Source: Bacteroidota bacterium (lineage in GTDB: Bacteria > Bacteroidota > Bacteroidia > Sphingobacteriales > Sphingobacteriaceae). Taken from it: DNA of 32,444 nucleotides. The translations under genes and the position numbers were made by a program. How positions within the stretch are numbered: position 1 is the first letter of the stretch; the number at the start of each line of letters is the position of its first letter. Positions 1 to 7,720 of the stretch are shown piece by piece. The notes beneath the pieces were generated by a model. That model was not told the origin of the DNA and did not search any database. It saw nothing but the letters and a program-made list of their open reading frames with translations. The stretch spans positions 1-32,444 of the forward strand of contig JAURMH010000081.1 in the NCBI GenBank assembly GCA_030830805.1, in the 5' to 3' direction.

Positions 1-1059
1 ACTTATCAAAAAAATAACATCGATCTCCCTTCAGTAGCCATTCTTATTGCTGCCTATAACGAAGAAAGTGTGATTGAGGAAAAAATCAAATCCATTTTTT
101 TAACTGATTATCCAATTGAAAAAATTCAAGTTTTTATTGGAACAGATGCCTGTACAGACCAAACAAATCCTATCGTTCAGCGTTATATAAATACACATGC
201 TATTACTTTAATTGATTTTAAAAATAGAACGGGTAAAACAGCCATCATTAATCATTTAGCAACTTTGGCCAAAGCCGATGTGTTTATTTTAACCGATGCG
301 AATGTGTTTTTTTTAAAACAAACTATTTTTGAAATGCTCAAACATTATAAAAATAATACTATTGCATTGGTGGCTGGAAATATTCTCAATCCCGTGGTTA
401 AGATTGACGGCATTGCACATCAAGAAAAATCTTATTTAACTAGAGAAAATAAAATTAAGTACCAAGAAGGAATTTGTTGGGGAACCATGATAGGTGCTTT
501 TGGTGGATGCTATTCTTTAAGATCGGCAAACTTCAAAGAAGTGCCAAAGCATTTTATTGTTGACGATTTTTACCTTTCCATGAATGTACTCAAGCAAGGT
601 AAAAAGGCAATAGTAGCTTTAGAAGCTGTTTGCACCGAAGATGTGTCGAATAAAGTTTTAGAAGAGTTTAGGCGAAAAGTGAGAATTGCAACCGGTAATT
701 TTCAGAATTTATTTCACTTTGCAAGCTTACTGCAAAATCCTTTAAGTAGTTTAGGTTTTTGTTTTTGGTCGCATAAAGTGATTCGCTGGATTGGTCCATT
801 TTTGCTCATTATGGCATTTATTACCAGTAGCCTATGGAGCCTAAGCCATGCAGCTTTTGTTCCAATAGTTTATTTGCAGCTATGCCTAATGCTCAGCCCA
901 ATCATCGATTGGGGATTTAAAAAAATTGGCTTACATCTAAAATTGCTTAGATTTGCATCACATTTTTATTTAATGAATTTGGCTTTACTCAAAGGCTTTT
1001 TGCTATTCTCAAAAGGAATAGAATCAAGTATTTGGGAGCCTACTAAAAGAAATCAATAA
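1..1059 (+). CDS. Family 2 glycosyltransferase, membrane-associated (5' end outside window)
   Basis: The reading frame is open from base 1, so the N-terminus lies outside the window; the GTG at 70 is only an internal codon. The first visible residues ([11 protein letters not shown]) are the start of a GT-A fold of the GT2 family. TDACTDQT follows, then LTDAN near base 300 in the place of the metal/nucleotide-sugar DxD motif, and a [10 protein letters not shown] stretch near base 670 resembling the acceptor-site region of processive GT2 enzymes. The last ~100 residues hold hydrophobic segments (from about base 790 on), so the enzyme is probably anchored in the inner membrane. Role inferred: transfer of a sugar from a nucleotide-sugar onto a lipid or polysaccharide acceptor; the substrate cannot be told. 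ribBA starts one base after its stop, so the two are probably co-transcribed. Confidence 0.85.
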   Translation, partial: TYQKNNIDLPSVAILIAAYNEESVIEEKIKSIFLTDYPIEKIQVFIGTDACTDQTNPIVQRYINTHAITLIDFKNRTGKTAIINHLATLAKADVFILTDANVFFLKQTIFEMLKHYKNNTIALVAGNILNPVVKIDGIAHQEKSYLTRENKIKYQEGICWGTMIGAFGGCYSLRSANFKEVPKHFIVDDFYLSMNVLKQGKKAIVALEAVCTEDVSNKVLEEFRRKVRIATGNFQNLFHFASLLQNPLSSLGFCFWSHKVIRWIGPFLLIMAFITSSLWSLSHAAFVPIVYLQLCLMLSPIIDWGFKKIGLHLKLLRFASHFYLMNLALLKGFLLFSKGIESSIWEPTKRNQ

Positions 1060-1060
1060 T

Positions 1061-2269
1061 ATGAAATTCCATACTATAGAAGAAGCAATTCTTGAAATAC
1101 AAGCAGGCAAATGCATCATCGTTGTAGATGACGAAGACCGTGAAAACGAAGGTGATTTTTTAACGGCTGCAAGAAATGCAAGCCCAGAGATGATTAATTT
1201 TATGGCAACGCATGGCAAAGGTTTAATTTGTATGCCCATGACCGAAAGTCGTTGTAAAGAAATGAAACTCGATTTAATGGTTGGCAACAATACCGCTTCG
1301 CACGAAACTAATTTTACCGTATCAGTCGATTTATTGGGTAATGGATGTACTACTGGTATTTCTGCTTCAGATCGATCTAAAACAGTATTGGCTTTAATTA
1401 ATTCGGCAAGTAAGGCCGATGATTTTGGCAGACCTGGACATATATTTCCATTAATGGCTAAAGATGGCGGCGTGATTAGAAGAGCAGGCCATACCGAAGC
1501 AGCAGTTGATTTATCTCGTTTAGCTGGTTTCGAAGAAGCTGGATTAATTGTAGAAATAATTAGAGAAGATGGGGAAATGGCAAGACTACCAGATTTAGAA
1601 ATCATTGCAAAAAAATTCGATTTAAAAATTATTTGTATCAAAGATTTAATTGAATATCGTTTAAAGCATGAATCTTTAATTAAAAGAGAAGTGTCTATTA
1701 ATTTACCAACCGAATTCGGAGATTTTGAAATGGTAGCTTTTACGCAAATAGATACTGGTGAAAATCACTTAGCATTGATTAAAGGTGAATGGGATAAAGA
1801 TGAACCTGTTTTAGTTAGGGTGCATTCATCTTGTGTAACTGGTGATATTTTTGGATCATGTCGTTGCGATTGTGGACCACAATTACACAAAGCCATGCAA
1901 ATGATTGCCAAAGCAGGCAAGGGTTGTATCCTTTACATGAATCAAGAAGGTAGGGGCATTGGTTTAATAAATAAATTAAAAGCCTATAATTTGCAAGACG
2001 AAGGATACGACACAGTTGATGCAAATATTCAATTAGGATTTAAAATGGACCAACGCGATTATGGAGTTGGTGCACAAATTTTACGCGATTTAGGAATTGC
2101 TAAAATGAAACTCATTTCGAATAACCCTACGAAGCGTGCTGCCATTGTTGGATATGGTTTAGCCATTGTTGAAAATGTTCCAATTGAAATTGAAAGCAAT
2201 TCGCATAACGAAGTTTATTTAAAAACCAAGCGCGATAAAATGGGACATACCATTTTAAAAGACAAATAA
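1061..2269 (+). CDS. ribBA: Bifunctional 3,4-dihydroxy-2-butanone-4-phosphate synthase / GTP cyclohydrolase II
   Basis: Supplies both precursors of riboflavin: the RibB half makes dihydroxybutanone phosphate from ribulose 5-phosphate, the RibA half opens GTP. RibB occupies about residues 1-205, with the acidic [10 protein letters not shown] motif at 23-32, HGKGLICMP at 51-59, and GRPGHIFPL followed by [12 protein letters not shown] at 124-151. RibA occupies about 206-402. Its zinc ligands are C258, C269 and C271 in HSSCVTG...[13 protein letters not shown] is at 294-302 and the GTP-binding LISNNPTK at 351-358. 402 residues is the normal fused length. It starts one base after the glycosyltransferase stop. 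Its stop is separated by one base from the stop of the convergent TamB-like gene, leaving no space for an intrinsic terminator. ribF, the next enzyme towards FAD, lies 15 kb away. Confidence 0.97.
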   Translation: MKFHTIEEAILEIQAGKCIIVVDDEDRENEGDFLTAARNASPEMINFMATHGKGLICMPMTESRCKEMKLDLMVGNNTASHETNFTVSVDLLGNGCTTGISASDRSKTVLALINSASKADDFGRPGHIFPLMAKDGGVIRRAGHTEAAVDLSRLAGFEEAGLIVEIIREDGEMARLPDLEIIAKKFDLKIICIKDLIEYRLKHESLIKREVSINLPTEFGDFEMVAFTQIDTGENHLALIKGEWDKDEPVLVRVHSSCVTGDIFGSCRCDCGPQLHKAMQMIAKAGKGCILYMNQEGRGIGLINKLKAYNLQDEGYDTVDANIQLGFKMDQRDYGVGAQILRDLGIAKMKLISNNPTKRAAIVGYGLAIVENVPIEIESNSHNEVYLKTKRDKMGHTILKDK

Positions 2270-2270
2270 A

Positions 2271-5200
2271 TTAAATTGCTGTTTTCTTTCTTGTTATTTT
2301 TCCCCATAACTCTTTAAAGTTATCGAATTCTATGCGGTAGAAAACACCTAAGCCCTGTTCGTTTTGGCTATTTCCACGTTTTAATATGTCGCTATTATTG
2401 TCGTTTCGTTGAAATGCTTTTGCTTTGAATCTGCCATCCTTGCTGATTTTATATTCTATACTCACATCACCTGTAATGGAACTGGCATTGGTATTTGTAG
2501 AAGAGGAGGTGCTTGTTTGATTCGCAATACTACCATCGATGGTAATTCTTTCATTAAACAATTTCAAGGATCCGCCAACTCCTCTTTCTAAATTTAAATT
2601 AAAGTTTTTAGTAGAAATTAAATTAGAAAGTTGCGCGTTGATAAACCCCGAGGTGGCAATACTGGTATTGTTGGTAGTCGAATTCACAAATCTTCCAAAC
2701 ACCAATAAACTAGCAACTTGATTATTTAAATTATCTGTATTAGCAAGGTAACCGCCCACTTTACTGCTCACATCTTGATCATTTGGAAAGCGTAATCCAA
2801 AAGTGATATCAGGTGCAAGCAAATCATTTTTCATATAAAGTACACACTGCGATAGCACTTTTGTTGAAGTCGAATAAGCGCTGGTGTCGTTCGTTGCAGA
2901 TACAATGAGCGGATATATAGAAGGTCTGGTTTCGAATACGGCTGAGAGGTCTATTTTGGCCTTAAATGGATCTCCATTCCATCTAATCGTTCCGCCCTTT
3001 TCAATTTTAAATTTCTTGTTGATGATATTTTGAATGTTGAAATTATACACCCCTTCCGAAATTTCAAAATTGCCAAACATTTCAAAGTTGCCGATGGTAT
3101 TTATGGCTAATTTTAAGTTTGCAAATCCACGGCCTTTAATGGCTTCGCCTGTATTCGGGTCCATAATTAATTGCACTTCTGCCGCATCATTTACTTGTAA
3201 ATTCATGTTTAATGCAATACCAGAAAGATCAATTTTATAATCTGACTTTTTTTGCAAGGAATCTTTTGTAATAAAATGAATATAATTATTTGCAGAGATA
3301 GAATTTTCGTCGGTAATTGGAATAAATAATTTGGTACCTGCATTGGTAGCCGCAGTAATGTCAATTTTAAAACGATCTAATGGTCCTCTAAATAAGTAAG
3401 TACCGCTAGTATAGGCTTTACCATAATACAATTCATTATTTTTAGCGGTCGTGTTTAAGCTCATTAAATTTTCTGATTGTACTTTTACATCAAATACAAA
3501 ATTGCTAAAGCTTTGATGACTAATACTGCCATTAGCAGTGCCTTTATTGCCATCTCTATCTTTAAGTTGAACATTATTAATAATGATTTTATTTTCTGTG
3601 AATTTAATTTGTTCGTTTAAAGTATAGCTCGTATTAAGGTAATTAACCAATAGTCCTACATTTTTCAAGTTTAAATAACCATCAAGTTTAGGACTTTTAA
3701 TGCTACCGGTTATTGCTAAATCGGCAATGGCAGTTCCTTTAATATTAGAAACGTAATCTTTTACGAATGGTTCAATGACAGACAGCTCGGTCTCGTCTAA
3801 TAAAATATTCAAATTTAAATTATCAACTTTTCGACCAATATTGATGCTTCCACCAATCTCCAATGTTTTGAGTCTTTTATTAAATATGCTGCCTGCAATT
3901 GAAATCAATTTGCTTTTTTCATCTAGCGTACTATTGAATTTTAAAATGCCAATACTGTCTTTATTGTATACTAAATCGTCTATTCTTAGGTCTGACTGTA
4001 AACTCATATCGCCCGCAACAGCTGCCAGCGTAGTATTTGCATTTAAAGTACCCGCAATAGCAATCGAATATTTTTTTAGAATTTGGTTAAAAGATTTCAA
4101 CGAAAGTTGATGTGCTTTAATACATAATTTATCTTTTTCTTTATCTGAAATAACCCCGGTAATAGAAAGGTTTTGTTCTCCATTGCTCAAATAAAAATCA
4201 TTGATAATATAATTTCCTTGGGGTGTATAACATAATTTAAAAGCAGATGGAATTTTCCATTCTGCCCGGTCGATAATGATTTCTGATGGCAACACACTTA
4301 GGTTGACACTATCATTCAAGAAATTAAGTTTTCCATTTAAGTCTAATTGATTGATTGCATTTTTGTCTGACAGTTTAACATTGAACTGTATGGTATCATT
4401 AGCAATCGCATTTGAAATTGCCACATTGTTGATATTGACACTATCATTGATTAATATTTTATTGCTTGCAATATTGAGGTCAAAAGTTTTGCTATTATTT
4501 TCGCCGTCAATAACTATTTTTTCGAATTTAAACGATTTGTATTTGAGAAAATCGAGTCCAATATTAATCTTTAGCAAATCCTTTGCTGTATTGAGTTTGC
4601 CATAAATAGCGCCTCCTTTTGCCAATTGAAATTCGGGGAAAAACAAATCGGTAATGGGTTTTGAATTGGCTAATAATATTTTGAAACTAAAATCTTGATT
4701 TTCGAATTTATTAATATTACCTAAACGCATAGAAGGTAAAAAGTTTTTCAAGAAAGATTTACTCGCAGAGCTAATATTAGCTAAATGATAATCCCCTTTT
4801 AATTCTGCTGTAAATAATTCAGATTGAATTTGTATGGATTTTCCAGTGCCAATTAATTGTGCTTGAATATTCAGATGATTGATGGTATGCTCAATTCCTC
4901 CTTTTTGAATACGACTATTATTAAAGGATAAACTCCCAATCAGTTTTTCAAAATTGGTCCCTTTAAAATCTGCATGCATTTGCGTGCTTACAATAAAAGA
5001 GTCTTTTGTTTGTTGAAGCGCCAAAAGGTCAATGCTATTAATGTTTGCGTCGAAATTAAATTCGGGTAGATCTAGATTGTTTAAATCAACTTGACCAGAA
5101 AAATCAAAGCTTAAAATTTTTTCTGTAGATGTTAATGTGCCATTAAACACCTTTTGACGCAATGCGCCATTTGCATTTAAGTTGCGATAAGTAAAATTGT

Positions 5201-6575
5201 TTATTCTTAAATCTAAAATTTGCGCATCAACTTTAGTTTTTAATTCGTCAATGTTAAAACCTTCGCCATCAACATTTAATTTCAGATTACTATTTCCAAT
5301 TATGTTTTCTTGTGCAATTAATTTCCCTAAGTTAAAATCTATGGTTTCTATAGATCCTTTATATTTAGTAGGGCTGTTTGCAGGAAGTTTCATATTAAAA
5401 TCTGCATAGATACCGCCAATAGCAGATTGCATTTGGCCCTTTAAATTGAAATCGTTTAAACGGCCTTGGTAGTACCCCGAAAAACTAAAGGTGCCCAATT
5501 CCCCTAATTCATTAGGTAATAGGCTGCTGATTTCTTTTTGATCAACATTAATTAATAATTTTTTAGCATCAGATAAATTACTGATCAGCTTATCAGTTTT
5601 AAAATACAATTCGGCATGATCCATGTCGGGCATGCCTTTGATGCTGAATTTACCTTCGCAATAGGTAGTATCATTAGTTTTAATTGTTATTTCATCTGAA
5701 GCTAAATTAGCAACCGTTCCATATACTTTACCATTTGCATAAACAATTCCGGTATAATTAGCCAATTCATCTGTAAAATAAGCAACATCTTTGTAAGCAA
5801 TTTTGCTATTCACAAAATGGCTATTCATATAAACTTTTTCGAGGTAATTACCCATATCCGAAATGGAGTCATAGCGCATTAAATAATAATCGCGTATATG
5901 ACTGCGAGGCGTAATTAAATCGAGCTTGTTAAACTCCATTTCCGTTGGCGTCATTTTAAAATCTGTATTTAATTGACTGATAATAAATCCGCTCTTTTCC
6001 TTTAAACTCAAGCGCTTGAGCTTAATTCTTAATTCATTATTAAAGTAGGTAAAATAATCGCTGGAATAATTTAAATGGGTAATATGGAGGTCATCATAAT
6101 TGATGCTTTTCATTCCATTTGCTAAAATGTGTTGGTTTTGGTAAATAATGTTACCATCGTTAATTTTTACTGAACCAATTTTTAAATATAAACTTGGTTT
6201 GGCATTTGTGCTATTGCTCGTCGTATCTTCAAAATAATCGAGTATAAATTGCAAATTACTTAGCGCCTCTTTTTGATAATATTTAATTTTTACAACAGGT
6301 TGATCGAGTTGAATACTATTGATATAAAAACGATTCCTGTTTAAAGAATAGTTATTGATATTGATTTGGAAGGTTTCGGTAAATAGGAGGGTATCTTGAT
6401 GAAGATCTTCAATTAATAAGCCTTTGAGCACAATATTCTTTGGAAATTTTACATCCACGCCTTGTATGCTTACCTTTGTATGTAATTGATCGGATAAATA
6501 CGATGCGACCCTTTTGCTCAACCAAGTTTGAACACTCGGCAAGGTTAACAGCAGAGAAGAGCTAAGCCCCAACAT
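2271..6575 (-). CDS. TamB-like translocation and assembly module protein (DUF490/AsmA-like)
   Basis: A 1434-residue protein made almost entirely of short beta-strand segments, as in the inner-membrane-anchored TamB/AsmA-like proteins that span the periplasm and serve outer-membrane protein assembly or lipid transport. The opening (TWLSKRVASYLSDQL, then TKVSIQGVDVKFPKNIVLKG) is the usual N-terminal signature after the membrane anchor. The last ~350 residues (FEISEGVYNF, a run of ITIDGSI-type strands, then VSIEYKISKDGRFKAKAFQRND) fit the conserved TamB C-terminal domain. The first ATG, at 6575, gives a short anchor with no basic residues before it. The frame stays open up to a stop at 6633-6635, and translating from ATT at 6623 adds a KR..K patch and a full hydrophobic helix, so the real start is probably non-ATG and upstream. 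No tamA-like Omp85 gene is in view. Length and family are clear; the precise role is inferred. Confidence 0.87.
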   Translation of the reverse strand: MLGLSSSLLLTLPSVQTWLSKRVASYLSDQLHTKVSIQGVDVKFPKNIVLKGLLIEDLHQDTLLFTETFQININNYSLNRNRFYINSIQLDQPVVKIKYYQKEALSNLQFILDYFEDTTSNSTNAKPSLYLKIGSVKINDGNIIYQNQHILANGMKSINYDDLHITHLNYSSDYFTYFNNELRIKLKRLSLKEKSGFIISQLNTDFKMTPTEMEFNKLDLITPRSHIRDYYLMRYDSISDMGNYLEKVYMNSHFVNSKIAYKDVAYFTDELANYTGIVYANGKVYGTVANLASDEITIKTNDTTYCEGKFSIKGMPDMDHAELYFKTDKLISNLSDAKKLLINVDQKEISSLLPNELGELGTFSFSGYYQGRLNDFNLKGQMQSAIGGIYADFNMKLPANSPTKYKGSIETIDFNLGKLIAQENIIGNSNLKLNVDGEGFNIDELKTKVDAQILDLRINNFTYRNLNANGALRQKVFNGTLTSTEKILSFDFSGQVDLNNLDLPEFNFDANINSIDLLALQQTKDSFIVSTQMHADFKGTNFEKLIGSLSFNNSRIQKGGIEHTINHLNIQAQLIGTGKSIQIQSELFTAELKGDYHLANISSASKSFLKNFLPSMRLGNINKFENQDFSFKILLANSKPITDLFFPEFQLAKGGAIYGKLNTAKDLLKINIGLDFLKYKSFKFEKIVIDGENNSKTFDLNIASNKILINDSVNINNVAISNAIANDTIQFNVKLSDKNAINQLDLNGKLNFLNDSVNLSVLPSEIIIDRAEWKIPSAFKLCYTPQGNYIINDFYLSNGEQNLSITGVISDKEKDKLCIKAHQLSLKSFNQILKKYSIAIAGTLNANTTLAAVAGDMSLQSDLRIDDLVYNKDSIGILKFNSTLDEKSKLISIAGSIFNKRLKTLEIGGSINIGRKVDNLNLNILLDETELSVIEPFVKDYVSNIKGTAIADLAITGSIKSPKLDGYLNLKNVGLLVNYLNTSYTLNEQIKFTENKIIINNVQLKDRDGNKGTANGSISHQSFSNFVFDVKVQSENLMSLNTTAKNNELYYGKAYTSGTYLFRGPLDRFKIDITAATNAGTKLFIPITDENSISANNYIHFITKDSLQKKSDYKIDLSGIALNMNLQVNDAAEVQLIMDPNTGEAIKGRGFANLKLAINTIGNFEMFGNFEISEGVYNFNIQNIINKKFKIEKGGTIRWNGDPFKAKIDLSAVFETRPSIYPLIVSATNDTSAYSTSTKVLSQCVLYMKNDLLAPDITFGLRFPNDQDVSSKVGGYLANTDNLNNQVASLLVFGRFVNSTTNNTSIATSGFINAQLSNLISTKNFNLNLERGVGGSLKLFNERITIDGSIANQTSTSSSTNTNASSITGDVSIEYKISKDGRFKAKAFQRNDNNSDILKRGNSQNEQGLGVFYRIEFDNFKELWGKITRKKTAI

Positions 6576-6634
6576 TAGAAGGCTTGCAATGGTCCAGCTC
6601 GTTATTTTTAGTATTCGTTTAATAGTATTGCTTT

Positions 6635-7666
6635 ATGGTAAATCAACAAAAACCACTCATTATCCTTGGAATTGAATCTTCCTGCGACGAAACCTCTGCA
6701 TCGGTTTGCGTAAATGGAGAAATTTTATCCAATATTACAGCTACACAGGCCATTCACGAACAATATGGGGGTGTTATTCCCGAAGTTGCTTCTAGAATTC
6801 ATCAACAGAATATTATTCCGGTAGTTGATGCGGCCTTAGCAAAAGCTAAAATACGCAAAAATGACATTACTGCGGTAGCTTTTACCCAAGGACCTGGATT
6901 AATGGGCGCACTTTTAGTGGGTACTTCTTTTGCAAAGGCATTTGCTTTGGCATTGGGTGTTCCATTAATTGGAATTAATCATATGCAAGCGCATATTCTG
7001 GCGCATTTCATCGATGAGCCAAAGCCCAGTTTCCCTTTTATTTGTTTAACTGTTTCGGGTGGGCATACGCAAATTGTGTTGGTGAAAGATTATTTTGAAA
7101 TGGAGGTTTTAGGTGAAACCACCGACGATGCCGCCGGCGAAGCATTTGATAAAACAGCAAAGATATTAGGATTGCCTTATCCGGGCGGACCATTGATTGA
7201 TAAATATGCACAAACGGGTAATCCCAATCGTTTTAATTTTACCGAACCACAAATCCCCCAATATAATTTTAGTTTCAGCGGTTTGAAAACGCAAATTTTA
7301 TATTTTGTACAACAACATCAAAAAGCAAATCCAAATTTTGTCGCCGAAAATTTAGCAGATATTTGCGCATCTATTCAAAGTAGAATTGTCAGCATCTTAA
7401 TTAATAAATTAAAGAAAGCCACCATCGATCATAGTATCAGTCGCATTTCGGTTGCAGGAGGTGTTTCTGCTAATTCGGGATTGCGCAATGCCATCGAAAA
7501 ATTGGCGAAAGAAAATAATTGGGAATTTTATTTACCCGCTTTTCAGTATTGTACCGATAACGCTGGAATGGTTGCTATTGCAGGCTTTCATAAATACCAT
7601 GCCGGAAAATTTTTATCACAATCGGCGGTGCCACTTGCGCGCATGCCCATCGCCATTGACCAATAA
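6635..7666 (+). CDS. tsaD: tRNA N6-adenosine threonylcarbamoyltransferase
   Basis: Transfers the threonylcarbamoyl group from threonylcarbamoyl-AMP to A37 of ANN-decoding tRNAs (t6A), with TsaB and TsaE as partners. 343 residues is the usual length. Visible family motifs are GIESSCDETSAS near the start, EVASRIHQQNI at 50-60, the metal-binding NHMQAHI with H116 and H120, TVSGGHTQIVLV, GETTDDAAGEAFDK, the nucleotide-binding PYPGGP segment, and SVAGGVSANSGLR. A CTDNAGMVA segment close to the C-terminus supplies the third metal ligand (Asp). The ATG at 6635 leaves the expected short lead before the LGIESS strand. It is divergent from the TamB-like gene with almost no spacer. A perfect palindromic terminator begins within its stop codon. 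Formerly named gcp/ygjD and once mistaken for a sialoglycoprotease. Confidence 0.97.
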   Translation: MVNQQKPLIILGIESSCDETSASVCVNGEILSNITATQAIHEQYGGVIPEVASRIHQQNIIPVVDAALAKAKIRKNDITAVAFTQGPGLMGALLVGTSFAKAFALALGVPLIGINHMQAHILAHFIDEPKPSFPFICLTVSGGHTQIVLVKDYFEMEVLGETTDDAAGEAFDKTAKILGLPYPGGPLIDKYAQTGNPNRFNFTEPQIPQYNFSFSGLKTQILYFVQQHQKANPNFVAENLADICASIQSRIVSILINKLKKATIDHSISRISVAGGVSANSGLRNAIEKLAKENNWEFYLPAFQYCTDNAGMVAIAGFHKYHAGKFLSQSAVPLARMPIAIDQ

Positions 7667-7700
7667 AAAAAGGCTCGGAAAATTTTCCGAGCCTTTTTTT
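7665..7700. terminator. Bidirectional intrinsic terminator between tsaD and the nuclease gene
   Basis: A perfect 36-base palindrome: seven A, an 11-base GC-containing arm (7672-7682), its exact complement (7683-7693), and seven T. It reads as a stem followed by a U tract on either strand, so it can end both converging transcripts (tsaD on +, the nuclease gene on -). Confidence 0.93.
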
Positions 7701-7720
7701 ATGTTATTATTTTCGCAGCA

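Noticed and set aside
1024-1641. A 205-codon open frame on the minus strand
   Set aside because: It lies opposite the RibB half of ribBA, its translation is low-complexity Ser/Ile/Pro-rich and matches no family; the plus-strand product is unmistakable.
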